Shown here: piece after piece, positions 16,645 to 26,344 of the stretch | Numbering within the stretch: position 1 is the stretch's first letter | Layout of the letters: the number at the start of each line of letters is the position of its first letter | From: Arcanobacterium haemolyticum DSM 20595 | GTDB taxonomy: Bacteria; Actinomycetota; Actinomycetes; Actinomycetales; Actinomycetaceae | Direction of reading: 5' to 3' | Assembly (NCBI RefSeq): GCF_000092365.1 | Contig: NC_014218.1 | Span: 186,001-250,000 of the forward strand | DNA: 64,000 nucleotides | Notes under the pieces: model-generated | What the model was told of the DNA's origin: nothing | The model's input: only the letters and a program-made list of their open reading frames with translations | The model's database searches: none | Position numbers and translations under genes: made by a program

Positions 16645-17822
16645 TGACCACCGCACTCGTTGTACTCGGAACAGACGAAAACTCCTACACTCACGCCCGC
16701 AGCTATCACGAAGCGTTCGGGCGCAAAGCGATCGTCTGCGGAACAGGGGTGCTGGCGCCGTTCTACCGCACGAAGATCGCGGACGTTCACACCGTTTCCG
16801 GATTCTCCTCCGATCGCAACGTGTTCGCTCAACTCCTCAACGAACGATGGGAACAGCGCGAAGCTGGCGTGGATGCGTTCATGATCGTAGCGCCCACCGA
16901 AGAATACCTTCACCTACTCTACGAATCGCTAGAACTCCTCACGTTCACGCCAATCCTCCCCTACCCGGAACGTGACCTTGGCGTACGGCTCATGGACAAA
17001 AGCTACTTCTATGCGCGCATGGAAGAATGCGGAATCACCGTGCCAAAAACCAACATCGCCACACCAGACAACGTGGATGATGCCGTGTTGGACGGCGAAC
17101 AATTCATCAAAGCCGACGATTACGAAACCTTCAACTCCTTCGATTTTCCCGAAAAACACAAAGGTTTCCACGCGCGAAACACGGACGAAGCGCGCGGCTA
17201 CCTGCGCGCCGTTTTTGCCTCCGGGTTCACCGGAAACATGCTTGTGCAAACCTACATTTCAGGCGACAACACGCAAGAATTCTCCGTGAACGGGTACCGG
17301 GGAACTAATGGGGATATCGTTTTTGTGCAATCGCGCAGCGTGTTGACCGACATGCGGCCAATGTGGGTGGGAAATCATTTATTGCTCACCGATACTGATC
17401 GTGGCGATCTGCAAGGTGCGTGCCGGACCGCCGTAGAACACTTAGAGTATCGCGGATTTTTCAATATTGATTTCAAAGTGGATGCCGCAACCGACGTGCC
17501 ATATATGCTCGAAATGAACACACGCTTAGGGCGCAGCTCCTACTACGGCGTGCTCAACGGCGTGAACTTCGTACAATGCGCGATCGAGGACTCCGAAGGG
17601 CGGGGCATGCCGGACTTCGAACGGCGCCCATTCTCTTGGATCACCGCGCACCGCGCCCAAGTGGTAAACCAGCTGTCTGGGGCTGCACTCGAATATTTCA
17701 TGGAACCTGAACGGTATGCCAACACTGGGAACGCCCTGGACTATGCCGTTGATGACGATCCCGCGCGCGTTGCCCGCATCACGCGGTTGCGCGACGATAT
17801 CGGCCGGAACCTCGGCTGGTAA
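16644..17822 (+). CDS. ATP-grasp ligase, D-aspartate ligase-like
   Basis: The 392-residue protein starts at GTG coupled to the FemX stop. An N-terminal pre-ATP-grasp domain (ALVVLGTDENSYTHARSYHEAFG) is followed by an ATP-grasp fold: the lysine region FIKADDYETF, LVQTYISGDNTQEFSVNGY, and the metal-binding MLEMNTRLGRSSYY (Glu and Asn ligands). Relatives are carboxylate-amine ligases, including the D-aspartate ligase that builds the peptidoglycan interpeptide bridge of enterococci. With the FemX neighbour a cell-wall bridge role is likely; the amino acid used cannot be read from sequence. Confidence 0.75.
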   Translation: MTTALVVLGTDENSYTHARSYHEAFGRKAIVCGTGVLAPFYRTKIADVHTVSGFSSDRNVFAQLLNERWEQREAGVDAFMIVAPTEEYLHLLYESLELLTFTPILPYPERDLGVRLMDKSYFYARMEECGITVPKTNIATPDNVDDAVLDGEQFIKADDYETFNSFDFPEKHKGFHARNTDEARGYLRAVFASGFTGNMLVQTYISGDNTQEFSVNGYRGTNGDIVFVQSRSVLTDMRPMWVGNHLLLTDTDRGDLQGACRTAVEHLEYRGFFNIDFKVDAATDVPYMLEMNTRLGRSSYYGVLNGVNFVQCAIEDSEGRGMPDFERRPFSWITAHRAQVVNQLSGAALEYFMEPERYANTGNALDYAVDDDPARVARITRLRDDIGRNLGW

Positions 17823-17831
17823 GGGGCTGGC

Positions 17832-17853
17832 GCCGGATGTTTGAGCATCCGGC
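17832..17853 (+). terminator. Hairpin after the ATP-grasp gene
   Basis: GCCGGATG / CATCCGGC with a six-base loop, nine bases after the stop codon. There is no T run, so confidence is moderate. Confidence 0.45.
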
Positions 17854-17986
17854 CGTTGCACTGCTATCTAGCCGGCGAATAAGGTAGAGTGAATGTGTGT
17901 GATGTGTCTCACCGGGCTGTGTTGATCGTGTGGGCGCATCGGAATATCACGTGAAAGAACCTGACATCTAACAAGAGGAGTTCATC

Positions 17987-18418
17987 ATGGCAGAATATGC
18001 AGGCCAGTTTGACGATCAGGGGACGAAGCCGTACGTCGTCGATATCGAAAAAGCAACACTGGATAACACCACGTTCCGCACAACCATGTGGACTGGCGAA
18101 AAGCTCCAGCTCACCGTTATGGAAATCCCGGTTGGCGAATGCATCGGCCTGGAAGTCCACCACGGCATCGATCAGTTCCTGCGCATCGAAGCAGGCGAAG
18201 GGTTGTGCCAGATGGGGCCGGCGGAAGACGATCTGAACTTCGAACGCAAAGTCGCTGATGATGACGCCATTTTTGTGCCAGCCGGCATGTGGCACAACGT
18301 TACCAATACTGGCGATGAAGCCCTGAAACTGTACACGATTTATGCTGGGCCAGATCATGTGGCTGGCACCGTGCACCCAACCAAGGCGGATGCTGAAGCC
18401 GATCCGAATGAGGACTGA
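17987..18418 (+). CDS. Cupin domain protein
   Basis: The 143-residue protein has the two cupin motifs. Motif 1 is LEVHHGIDQFLRIEAGEG (His-x-x-x-x-Gln metal site) and motif 2 is PAGMWHNVTN. The start is preceded by AAGAGGAG. Single-domain cupins of this type are metal-binding isomerases, dioxygenases or sensors; the reaction is unknown. It is transcribed alone and followed by a strong hairpin. Confidence 0.8.
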   Translation: MAEYAGQFDDQGTKPYVVDIEKATLDNTTFRTTMWTGEKLQLTVMEIPVGECIGLEVHHGIDQFLRIEAGEGLCQMGPAEDDLNFERKVADDDAIFVPAGMWHNVTNTGDEALKLYTIYAGPDHVAGTVHPTKADAEADPNED

Positions 18419-18436
18419 TTCTTAAGTTCTACAAGC

Positions 18437-18465
18437 TGTGGCCGGGTGCGATGCACCCGGCCACA
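18437..18465 (+). terminator. Terminator of the cupin gene
   Basis: Perfect 13-base stem TGTGGCCGGGTGC / GCACCCGGCCACA with a three-base loop, 18 bases past the stop. Confidence 0.65.
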
Positions 18466-18485
18466 TGTGTGATAAGCCCGGCCGT

Positions 18486-18562
18486 GTGCATTCAGTTTGC
18501 ATTTTCGGGGCAAAAGTCGGCGGAACGCCGGTCCAAACGCCAAAAATGCAAACTGAATGCAC
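18486..18562 (-). repeat. 77-bp inverted-repeat element, family A copy 1
   Basis: The ends are a perfect 20-base inverted repeat: GTGCATTCAGTTTGCATTTT at the left and its complement at the right. The element is exactly 77 bp, the same as copies at 44587 and 45569. The right arm, read on the minus strand, continues TTGGCG as in the left arm of the other copies, so this copy is inverted relative to them. It lies between the cupin and peptidase genes, 10 bases from the peptidase stop. Confidence 0.85.
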
Positions 18563-18572
18563 AGGAGTGCGT

Positions 18573-20642
18573 TTATTTGGCCAGCGTCTGATCCAAGAAT
18601 GAGATAATCAGAGCCATCACCTGGGCCGTTTGCTTGATGTCGGCCGCCCCGGCGTGCCCGCCTTCCGTGTTTTCGTGATAGTAGGCGGTAAATCCAGCAT
18701 CGTGAATCTTTTGGAAGAATTTGCGTGCATGGCCTGGGTGAACGCGATCGTCGCGGGTGGACGTGGTGATGAGGATCGGCGGATATGGCCCCGTGCCAAC
18801 GTTGTGATACGGCGAGTAGGCCTTTAAATATTCCCAATCGTCAGTATCCGGGTTGCCATATTCTTCCATCCACGATGCGCCGGCCAGCAAGTGCGAGAAC
18901 CGCTTCATGTCCAGCAACGGAACGCGGCACACGATCGCGCCGAAGTGATCCGGGTAGGTGGTGTACATGTTCCCCATGAGCATGCCGCCGTTGGATCCGC
19001 CGGTGGCGGCCAACTGCGGCACGGTGGTGATGCCGGATTCCACCAGGTCACGGGCTACTGCGGCGTGGTCTTCGTAGGCTTTGTGGCGGTTTTCGCGCAG
19101 GGCGGCTTGATGCCAGCGCGGCCCGAATTCGCCGCCGCCGCGAATGTTGGAGAGTGCGTACACGTATCCGCGTTCGAGCCACAGTTTTCCATAGGTGACG
19201 TTGTAGGACGGCAGCCGGGAGACCTCGAATCCGCCGTATCCATCTAGCAGGGTTCGGGTTGGCTGCTTGCCATCGAGTGCCACAGTTGGCCCAACAACGA
19301 AGTATGGGATTTGCGTGCCGTCGTCGGAGGTTGCCCATCGTTGCCGAACGTCGAGTCCGTCCGTGTTGAATCGTTGCGGTGCTTGGCGCAGTTGTGTGAG
19401 AGGGAGTTCACCGGGGGAGACGGTTGCGTAAAACAGGGTTGTTGGTTGCAAGAAGCCGGAGGCAGTCACCCAGACGTTATTTGATGTTTCCGCATCAACC
19501 GCGGCAATGCTCACAGTAGAGAACTGTGGAATATCGGGATGGAGTTCGCATGTCTCCCACGAAGAATCACTATCATACGCGAACCAGAACCGTTGCTGAA
19601 CATTGTCAAGGGTGGTGAAAACAATTCCGTCTGCTACTGGAGACATAGACAGTAGTGACGAAGTTTCAGACGGTTGGTAAAGAACGTGAATATCGCTAGC
19701 GGACGGGCCGGCAAGAGCGGCTGCATAAGGAAGTGTCAAAAGCGAGCCAGCCGAGTAAGTTTGATCATCAACGCTCCACGGGTAGCGCAATTCTAGAACC
19801 GCCCAATCACGGATGGTGCTGACCATAGCCGATCCGGGGAGCTTAATTGGCGTGGCGATAACTTCGGCATTGTTGACAACAGACTGTAGATCAACATCCC
19901 ACAGTTCTTCGGTACGGAAATCGGTTGCGCGGTAGGCGAGGATTTTTTCGTAGCCTGGGGTGTGATCGTAGGCGGCGCTGACAATAACATCATCATATTC
20001 TCCGCGAATGATTTCACACGCGTGAGCTAAATCTTCGCCGCGTTTCCAGACCCGAGCGGAGATGGGATAGCCGGATGCGGTGAGTGAATCGGGGCCGAAG
20101 TCTGCTGCGATGAGTACGGTATCGCGATCGATCCAGGTCATGTTGCCTTTGGATTCGGGCTTGATGAAGGCATCGGATGGATCGACGAACGTGCGGGTGG
20201 CGAGGTCGAATTCTCGCACGACGTTCGTGTCCGAACCGCCTGGGTGAAGCGAGATGAGTGCGCGATCGTAAGTGGGGTAGAGGAGTTGAGCTCCACCGAA
20301 AACCCAGGCTTCCTGTTCGCCAAGAGCGTCAACGTCTACAAGAACGTCCCATTCTGGTTCTGTTTCCGGGGAAACGTACGCAAGGTAATCAGTAAATAAG
20401 GTGCGGCGCCACAAGCCACGTGGGTGTTCGCCGTCGACGTAAAAATTGTATGCGTAATCGCCGCGCTTCGCGGCCACGATCAGCTTGTCTTTCGCGGAAA
20501 GAATCGTGTCCAATTCCTGCTGGCGCTGGGAAAACTCGGGGCCGCCGAAGCGGGCGATCGTGGCGTCTGACAGGCCGCTGGCCCAGGCCATGTTGGCGTC
20601 GTTTAGTTCTTCTAAGTGGAGGTATGGATCGTTCATAGTCAT
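18573..20642 (-). CDS. Prolyl oligopeptidase family serine peptidase (S9)
   Basis: A 689-residue protein with an N-terminal beta-propeller (about 60-400) and a C-terminal alpha/beta hydrolase domain. The nucleophile is the Ser of GGSNGGMLMGN, Asp is in TSTRDDRVHPGH and His in TEGGHAGA, so the triad is complete. There is no signal peptide, so it acts on peptides in the cytoplasm. GGTAGGA lies ahead of the first ATG; a second ATG two codons in is an alternative start. The gene diverges from dnaK. Confidence 0.87.
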   Translation of the reverse strand: MTMNDPYLHLEELNDANMAWASGLSDATIARFGGPEFSQRQQELDTILSAKDKLIVAAKRGDYAYNFYVDGEHPRGLWRRTLFTDYLAYVSPETEPEWDVLVDVDALGEQEAWVFGGAQLLYPTYDRALISLHPGGSDTNVVREFDLATRTFVDPSDAFIKPESKGNMTWIDRDTVLIAADFGPDSLTASGYPISARVWKRGEDLAHACEIIRGEYDDVIVSAAYDHTPGYEKILAYRATDFRTEELWDVDLQSVVNNAEVIATPIKLPGSAMVSTIRDWAVLELRYPWSVDDQTYSAGSLLTLPYAAALAGPSASDIHVLYQPSETSSLLSMSPVADGIVFTTLDNVQQRFWFAYDSDSSWETCELHPDIPQFSTVSIAAVDAETSNNVWVTASGFLQPTTLFYATVSPGELPLTQLRQAPQRFNTDGLDVRQRWATSDDGTQIPYFVVGPTVALDGKQPTRTLLDGYGGFEVSRLPSYNVTYGKLWLERGYVYALSNIRGGGEFGPRWHQAALRENRHKAYEDHAAVARDLVESGITTVPQLAATGGSNGGMLMGNMYTTYPDHFGAIVCRVPLLDMKRFSHLLAGASWMEEYGNPDTDDWEYLKAYSPYHNVGTGPYPPILITTSTRDDRVHPGHARKFFQKIHDAGFTAYYHENTEGGHAGAADIKQTAQVMALIISFLDQTLAK

Positions 20643-20725
20643 GAAGATATCCTACCTTTTTCAACGAAAAGTCGAAGTGTCACGAAAATGTGTGGGAGGG
20701 TGGGAATAAAATGGAACGTGAACAA

Positions 20726-20746
20726 GTTGAGTGATATGGACTCAAG
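20726..20746 (+). promoter_or_regulatory. HspR operator (HAIR) upstream of dnaK
   Basis: GTTGAGT, seven bases, ACTCAAG. The known HAIR consensus is CTTGAGT-N7-ACTCAAG, so only the first base differs. It lies about 100 bases before dnaK and includes a TTGAGT that could be the -35 box. A half site CTTGAG recurs at 20789-20794. With hspR four genes downstream, autoregulation is expected. Confidence 0.85.
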
Positions 20747-20846
20747 AATGAATTAGTGGACTGGACATAAGTTCCCCACTGAGGCACACTTGAGAGGTAG
20801 AAGTTTTGATCGGCGCGAGGCGCCGGGATGAAAAGGAGTCATTTCA

Positions 20847-22703
20847 ATGGCACGTGCAGTAGGTATTGATTTGGGAACCACGAACTCGGTTGTTACCGTG
20901 CTCGAAGGTGGCGAACCAACCGTTATCGCAAATGCGGAAGGTCAGCGTACTACGCCGTCCGTCGTCGGCTTTTCTAAGACCGGCGAAGTTCTTGTTGGTG
21001 AAATTGCTAAGCGTCAGGCTGTTAACAACGTCGAACGCACAATCTCCTCAGTGAAGCGTCACATGGGTGATGATTGGACCGTTGAAATTGACGACAAGAA
21101 GTACACCCCACAGCAGATTTCTGCGTTCATTTTGCAGAAGCTGAAGAAGGATGCGGAAGCATACTTGGGCGATACCGTTACCGATGCGGTTATCACCGTT
21201 CCTGCATACTTCAACGATGCTCAGCGCCAGGCAACAAAGGATGCCGGCCAGATTGCTGGCTTGAATGTTCAGCGTATTGTGAATGAACCAACCGCGGCGG
21301 CACTCGCCTACGGTTTGGAAAAGGGCAATGAAGATGAACTTATCCTCGTCTTCGATCTTGGTGGCGGTACATTCGATGTGTCGTTGCTTGAAGTGGGCAA
21401 GGATGAAGATGGATTCTCCACCATCCAGGTTCGCGCAACCTCCGGTGATAACAAGCTCGGTGGCGATGATTGGGATCAGCGCATCATCGATTGGCTGGTT
21501 ACCCAGGTGAAGAACAACCACGGTGTTGATCTGTCCAAGGATAAGGTTGCGTTGCAGCGCCTGAAGGAAGCGGCTGAGCAGGCCAAGAAGGAACTCTCCT
21601 CCGCAACCTCCACCAACATTACGTTGCAGTACCTCTCCATGTCGGAGAACGGCCCACTGCACTTGGATGAAAAGCTCACCCGTGCGGCTTTCGAAGAAAT
21701 GACCAAGGATCTGCTCGAACGCACCAAGGCTCCATTCAAGAAGGTTATCGAAGATGCAGATGTTACCATCTCTGAAATCGATCACATCGTGTTGGTTGGC
21801 GGTTCCACCCGTATGCCAGCAGTAACCGAGGTTGTCAAGCAGCTTACCGGCGGTAAGGAACCAAACAAGGGCGTGAATCCAGACGAAGTCGTTGCCGTTG
21901 GTGCAGCGCTCCAGGCAGGCGTTCTTTCCGGTGATCGTACCGATGTTTTGCTGATTGACGTCACCCCACTCTCCTTGGGTATCGAAACCTTGGGTGGGCG
22001 CATGACAACCCTCATTGAACGCAACACTGCTATCCCAACCAAGAGCTCCCAGGTATTCTCCACCGCGGAAGATAACCAGCCATCGGTTCTCATCCAGGTT
22101 TACCAAGGTGAACGCCCATTCGCTCGCGATAACAAGTTGCTCGGCACATTCGAACTTGGCGGCATTGCTCCGGCTCCACGTGGCCGCCCACAGATCGATG
22201 TGACCTTCGATATTGACGCCAACGGTATCGTCCACGTGTCCGCAAAGGATCTGGGCACCGGTAAGGAACAGTCCGTTACCATCACCGGCGGTTCGGCACT
22301 GTCCAAGGAAGATATCGAACGCATGGTCAAGGAAGCAGAAGAACACGCTGTCGAAGACGAAAAGCGCAAGGAAGAAGCCGATGTGCGCAACTCCGGCGAA
22401 CAGCTTGTTTACAGCATCGAATCGGTGCTCAAAGACAACGCAGATAAGCTCGATGATGCCGTCACCACTGAAGTCCGCACTGCAGTTGATGCACTGAAGG
22501 AAGCTCTCAAGGGTGAAGACGTTGCGGCTATCAAGACCGCTACGGAAGAGCTAAACACGAAGGCTCAGAAGATTGGCGAAGCCCTCTACGCTCAGGCTCA
22601 AGCAGAACAGGCCGCAGGCGCTGCACCAGAAGGTTCTGCCCCACAGGCTGATGATGACGTGATTGACGCAGAGATCGTTGACGAAAAGAACGACTCTAAG
22701 TGA
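20847..22703 (+). CDS. dnaK: Chaperone DnaK (Hsp70)
   Basis: The 618-residue Hsp70 has the ATPase signatures [11 protein letters not shown] (residue 6 on), [15 protein letters not shown]-type region at about 168-182 (here [17 protein letters not shown]) and [12 protein letters not shown]. The substrate-binding domain begins near residue 360. The C-terminal lid ends in an acidic [12 protein letters not shown] tail. It folds proteins with DnaJ and GrpE. First gene of dnaK-grpE-dnaJ-hspR, with AAAAGGAG ahead of the start and a HAIR site in the promoter. Confidence 0.98.
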   Translation: MARAVGIDLGTTNSVVTVLEGGEPTVIANAEGQRTTPSVVGFSKTGEVLVGEIAKRQAVNNVERTISSVKRHMGDDWTVEIDDKKYTPQQISAFILQKLKKDAEAYLGDTVTDAVITVPAYFNDAQRQATKDAGQIAGLNVQRIVNEPTAAALAYGLEKGNEDELILVFDLGGGTFDVSLLEVGKDEDGFSTIQVRATSGDNKLGGDDWDQRIIDWLVTQVKNNHGVDLSKDKVALQRLKEAAEQAKKELSSATSTNITLQYLSMSENGPLHLDEKLTRAAFEEMTKDLLERTKAPFKKVIEDADVTISEIDHIVLVGGSTRMPAVTEVVKQLTGGKEPNKGVNPDEVVAVGAALQAGVLSGDRTDVLLIDVTPLSLGIETLGGRMTTLIERNTAIPTKSSQVFSTAEDNQPSVLIQVYQGERPFARDNKLLGTFELGGIAPAPRGRPQIDVTFDIDANGIVHVSAKDLGTGKEQSVTITGGSALSKEDIERMVKEAEEHAVEDEKRKEEADVRNSGEQLVYSIESVLKDNADKLDDAVTTEVRTAVDALKEALKGEDVAAIKTATEELNTKAQKIGEALYAQAQAEQAAGAAPEGSAPQADDDVIDAEIVDEKNDSK

Positions 22704-22709
22704 GTGAAT

Positions 22710-22746
22710 AATCCGGGACCACGATGTACCCGTGGTCCCGGATTTT
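22710..22746 (+). terminator. Terminator-like hairpin between dnaK and grpE
   Basis: A 14-base perfect stem (AATCCGGGACCACG / CGTGGTCCCGGATT) with a seven-base loop and TTTT at its end. It lies inside the heat-shock operon, so it probably attenuates transcription, making more DnaK than GrpE, or protects the dnaK 3' end. Confidence 0.8.
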
Positions 22747-22791
22747 CCTTACCTATTGTGACGATAAAACCGGAAAGGACGATCCTGACTC

Positions 22792-23361
22792 ATGATGGAC
22801 GAAGAAAATACCCCGCTTCAGCCCGAAGAACCTGTCACGCCAGAAACTGACGCCGCAGATCAAGAGGTTGGCAAAACCGCACAAGAAGACGGCGAACCAA
22901 CAATTTCCGAAGCCGATCAAGCACTACTGAAAGTTGCCGAGCTCGAAGAACAACTGGCTCGTCGTAACGCAGATCTGTACAACTTGCGCCAAGAATACAA
23001 CGGGTATGTGAAGCGTTCGAAAGCAGATGGCCTCGTCCAATACGATGCCGGTATCGCCAAGGTCCTCGACACCTTACTTCCGGTTTTGGATGACATCATG
23101 CTGGCTCGGCAACACGATGACCTCACCGGACCAACCGGAACCATCCTGGAAAAGCTCGAAGCAACGTTATCAACGAACTTCAAGATGGAACGTTTCGGCG
23201 CCGAAGGTGATGTTTTCGATCCGAATCTGCACGAAGCGCTCATGGCAACCCCATCGGCTGACGTTACCGAAGAACAAGTAGGACAACTTATCCAGCCCGG
23301 ATATATGGTTGACGGGCGCGTGATCCGTCCCGCGCGCGTCGGCGTCTTTAAGCCAGAATAA
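22792..23361 (+). CDS. grpE: Nucleotide exchange factor GrpE
   Basis: The 189-residue protein has an acidic, disordered N-terminus (about 1-45), a long coiled coil (KVAELEEQLARRNADLYNLRQEYNGYVKR) and the C-terminal beta domain with VFDPNLHEALM and the PGYMVDGRVIRPARVGV signature. It releases ADP from DnaK. The start is either of two adjacent ATG codons after a GGAAAGGA site. Confidence 0.95.
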   Translation: MMDEENTPLQPEEPVTPETDAADQEVGKTAQEDGEPTISEADQALLKVAELEEQLARRNADLYNLRQEYNGYVKRSKADGLVQYDAGIAKVLDTLLPVLDDIMLARQHDDLTGPTGTILEKLEATLSTNFKMERFGAEGDVFDPNLHEALMATPSADVTEEQVGQLIQPGYMVDGRVIRPARVGVFKPE

Positions 23362-23407
23362 GACGTTAACGCGCGGGTAAAACATAGAAGAAGGAGGTGA
23401 ACATATT

Positions 23408-24403
23408 ATGGCTAGTCAAGACTGGATGAACAAAGATTTTTATCAGGCCTTAGGCGTATCGAAAACTGCGTCAGCAGAAGAAATTAAAAGCGCCTATCGC
23501 AAACTTGCCCGCAAATATCACCCGGATCGTAACCCTGGGGATACCGCTGCAGAAGCGAAATTCAAAGAAATTTCGGAAGCATACGGAGTCCTGAAAGACG
23601 ATCAAGAGCGCAAACAATACGATGCTATCCGCTCGATGTCTGGTGGTGCGCGATTCACGCCAGGAAGTGGTGGCTTTGAAGACATCTTCTCGGGAATGTT
23701 CAATCAAGGCAGGTCACAAAGCGGATATTCAACAATGGGAGACGCACCTGGCTTCGAAGATATTCTCAAAAATATGTTCGGCCAGGGAGCTCCGCAACCG
23801 AACGGCGCCGGCGGATTCGGCGGTTTCGGTGGATTTGGTAAACGCGGCCCAGAGCGTGGCGGTGACATTAAAGCTAAAGCTCAACTCACGTTCCGGCAAG
23901 CCGTCGATGGCGCCACAATTACACTGAATATCAACGGTAAGCCGATTACTGCGCGTATTCCAAAGGGCGTGACTGACGGTCAAAAAATACGTCTGAAAGG
24001 CAAAGGCCACCCCGGAACAAACGGTGGAGCTAACGGCGATCTGCTCGTGACAGTCTCAGTGGAAAACCATCCAGTATATGAACTTCGCGGACATGATCTT
24101 TACGTCAACGTTCCTATTTCTTTCGACGAAGCATTGCTAGGCGCGATTATTGACGTTCCTATGCTCAACGGTGACTGCGTGAAAGTAAAAATTCCACAAG
24201 GATCAACCACTGGCAAAACAATGCGCGTGCGCGGCAAAGGCCTCGACGGTGCCAACGGCAAAGTGGGGGACATGTATGTCAAACTCACTATTAATGTGCC
24301 TGGGGAAGTTTCTGACGAAGCTCGCAGAGCAGTTGAAGCCTACCGAAACGCAACCACAGATATCGATCCGCGTGCCGATTTTATTAAAATGACACGTATC
24401 TAA
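23408..24403 (+). CDS. dnaJ: J-domain chaperone, type II (DnaJ/CbpA-like)
   Basis: The 331-residue co-chaperone has a J domain at 10-72 with HPD at residues 38-40, a Gly/Phe-rich linker (about 75-155, [10 protein letters not shown]) and two beta-barrel client-binding domains. The four CxxCxGxG zinc-finger repeats of type I DnaJ are absent, so this is CbpA-like. A strong AAGGAGGTGA site precedes the ATG. It stimulates DnaK ATPase. The operon place is that of dnaJ1 in actinobacteria. Confidence 0.93.
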   Translation: MASQDWMNKDFYQALGVSKTASAEEIKSAYRKLARKYHPDRNPGDTAAEAKFKEISEAYGVLKDDQERKQYDAIRSMSGGARFTPGSGGFEDIFSGMFNQGRSQSGYSTMGDAPGFEDILKNMFGQGAPQPNGAGGFGGFGGFGKRGPERGGDIKAKAQLTFRQAVDGATITLNINGKPITARIPKGVTDGQKIRLKGKGHPGTNGGANGDLLVTVSVENHPVYELRGHDLYVNVPISFDEALLGAIIDVPMLNGDCVKVKIPQGSTTGKTMRVRGKGLDGANGKVGDMYVKLTINVPGEVSDEARRAVEAYRNATTDIDPRADFIKMTRI

Positions 24404-24409
24404 GAGAAG

Positions 24410-24444
24410 TTCTCTGGCTACAATCGCATCGTGTAGCCAGAGAA
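24410..24444 (+). terminator. Hairpin between dnaJ and hspR
   Basis: Perfect 13-base stem TTCTCTGGCTACA / TGTAGCCAGAGAA with a nine-base loop followed by TTT. It may limit read-through into hspR. Confidence 0.7.
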
Positions 24445-24477
24445 TTTCATGCACCTGAGCCCATAGGAGAGGAAAAG

Positions 24478-25122
24478 ATGGCGAAAGTGTCGAAAACTGC
24501 TCCGATCCTTACTGTTTCGGTCGCTGCAGAACTTGCCGGAATGCATGCGCAAACAGTGCGGCAATATGACCGTTTGGGTCTTGTGGTAGCCAAACGTACC
24601 CGCGGCGGCGGGCGGCGTTATTCGTTGAACGACGTCGATCGGCTCACCGAGATTCAGCGCCTATCCCAAGATGAGGGAATTAACCTCGCTGGTATTTCGC
24701 GAATTTTTGAATTGCGAGATGAACTAGAAAAAATTGTTCGCGCCAAAAACGCGATGGAAAAACAGTTAATGCGGTTACGTCTTGCCTATGCTGAGATGGA
24801 AAAACATATCCAATCTCAGCGCGAACGCCAAGAGCGTGTTTTTGCGGTTGACTCTTCGGGCGAAGTTACTGCTTCGGCGTCGTTAGAACTTTTGCGACGT
24901 CAACTCTATGCGGCTCGGGAAGACGAACGGCAGCGTTCCTCGCGTAATGCCGCCCATCAGCACGGCTCTTCGCATGCGGCCCTGGTCCCGCAATCGTCAA
25001 CCGACTGGCTTGTTGCCCTGATCGAGCAGCATGTGCGTCAAGAAATGAACGCCTATGAGCCAGTAACGGATGACTATATTGACCTTGAAGAGCTTGATAC
25101 GTACATGAAAACTCGCGACTGA
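24478..25122 (+). CDS. hspR: Heat-shock repressor HspR (MerR family)
   Basis: The 214-residue protein has an N-terminal MerR winged helix (VSVAAELAGMHAQTVRQYDRLGLVVAKRTRGGGRRYS, 13-50), a coiled coil (about 80-125) and a longer polar C-terminal region than the usual ~130-150-residue HspR. Known HspR binds HAIR sequences with DnaK as co-repressor; two HAIR sites are in this window, at dnaK and clpB. AGGAGAGG precedes the ATG. Its stop overlaps the Nudix start (ATGAGC). Confidence 0.93.
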   Translation: MAKVSKTAPILTVSVAAELAGMHAQTVRQYDRLGLVVAKRTRGGGRRYSLNDVDRLTEIQRLSQDEGINLAGISRIFELRDELEKIVRAKNAMEKQLMRLRLAYAEMEKHIQSQRERQERVFAVDSSGEVTASASLELLRRQLYAAREDERQRSSRNAAHQHGSSHAALVPQSSTDWLVALIEQHVRQEMNAYEPVTDDYIDLEELDTYMKTRD

Positions 25123-25769
25123 TGAGCATGATATCGGCCCTACGTGGTCAATTGACGTCGGCGGAACAGTGGCCTGAATACGATCTTGTTTCTGGGGATT
25201 ACGTGCCGCTAGTATCCGCGGTTGGGAATCGGCGCTTAGCGGCGGTCATGATTGCATTGAACGATCGCGGTACCCAATCTGGCGCTGGTCCTATCGAAAT
25301 TTTGCTCACTCGCCGGGCTGCGCATATGCGCCACCATCCAGGGCAGATAAGTTTTCCGGGCGGTGGCCAAGATGGCGCGGAGACTCCTGCGCAAACGGCG
25401 GTGCGCGAGACTGCGGAAGAGGTAGGAATACCGGCGGAAAAATTAGATATTCTCGGGGCGTTACCGGCGTTGCACGCGCCACGAACTAATCATTGGGTGG
25501 TGCCGGTGGTATCGCGCGTCACGGGGACGCCGTCTTTGGTTCTTAACTCGGATGAGGTTGCCAGCGTACATTGGGTGGATGTATTGGCGTTAGCTGATCC
25601 GCATCATCGAGTGACGTGGCGGCGTTCGCACTATTCGGGGCCAGGTTTTCTTGTTGACGGGAAGCTCGTGTGGGGCTTTACCGCGACCTTGTGTGACCAG
25701 CTTCTGGACCGTGCCGGGCTGGCGCTTGCGTGGGATTCGCGCCGGGTGATTGACGTTGACGCGGGTTAG
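25122..25769 (+). CDS. Nudix hydrolase, CoA pyrophosphatase-like
   Basis: A 215-residue protein with the Nudix box GGQDGAETPAQTAVRETAEE followed by VGI, preceded by MRHHPGQISFPGG, the signature of the NudL/CoA-diphosphatase group (UPF0035 motif). It likely cleaves CoA or related nucleoside diphosphate derivatives. The start overlaps the hspR stop, so it may be coexpressed in heat shock; its end overlaps the convergent gene by four bases. Confidence 0.8.
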   Translation: MSMISALRGQLTSAEQWPEYDLVSGDYVPLVSAVGNRRLAAVMIALNDRGTQSGAGPIEILLTRRAAHMRHHPGQISFPGGGQDGAETPAQTAVRETAEEVGIPAEKLDILGALPALHAPRTNHWVVPVVSRVTGTPSLVLNSDEVASVHWVDVLALADPHHRVTWRRSHYSGPGFLVDGKLVWGFTATLCDQLLDRAGLALAWDSRRVIDVDAG

Positions 25770-26167
25770 TTTTCGCGTGTTGTGTGTAGCGTGGCGATAA
25801 CGTCGTCGTAATAGTTTGCGAAAACGTTTGGTTCGGGATTGTTCCAGCGGCGTTCGACGACGTCGAACGGGTAAATAATGACTTGTTGCTCGCCGAGGCT
25901 TCCTACCAGGACGACGACGGACGTGGTGCCGTCCGTGACGCTCGCCCACTGCATATTGGTATGTTGCTGAATGATATATCCGAGTGCCGCGCCAAGGTTG
26001 AGACGCATTTGCGGGGTCGGTATCTCACCTAGTGAGCGTAGACGTGCAAATTCTTGGTCAATGCACGAAATGTCGGCGAGGAGGCCGTGTTGTTCGGCGT
26101 AGGTGACGCCGGAAATGATCTGATCTTGAGCTTCTGGCGAGAGCTGGCGGATATGCAGTTCAGTCAT
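25766..26167 (-). CDS. Conserved small protein, possibly DUF3806
   Basis: A 133-residue soluble protein with the order LNLGAALGYIIQQHTNMQW, TTSVVVLVGS, VIIYPFDVVERRW, which resembles the DUF3806 layout (helical N-terminus, then a beta sheet with a YPF/FP turn). Function is unknown. It converges on the Nudix gene with a four-base overlap of the stops. It stands alone on its strand. Confidence 0.55.
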   Translation of the reverse strand: MTELHIRQLSPEAQDQIISGVTYAEQHGLLADISCIDQEFARLRSLGEIPTPQMRLNLGAALGYIIQQHTNMQWASVTDGTTSVVVLVGSLGEQQVIIYPFDVVERRWNNPEPNVFANYYDDVIATLHTTREN

Positions 26168-26344
26168 AGGGGCATTTTATCCCACAAAGGAAGGGTGTGA
26201 GAATTTCATTAACGAAAACGTCTCATTATGTTAAACATATGTATCAAAATGTAAAACCGGTCACTCGTATGATGTTTTATTGGTAGTCTCGTAATGATTC
26301 TGTGACACGGAGTCAGATCATAAACGAATGAAAGGTAAAGGGCA

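Noticed and set aside
21048-22346. Minus-strand frame of 432 codons opposite dnaK
   Set aside because: Mirror of strong codon bias in dnaK; no recognisable protein.
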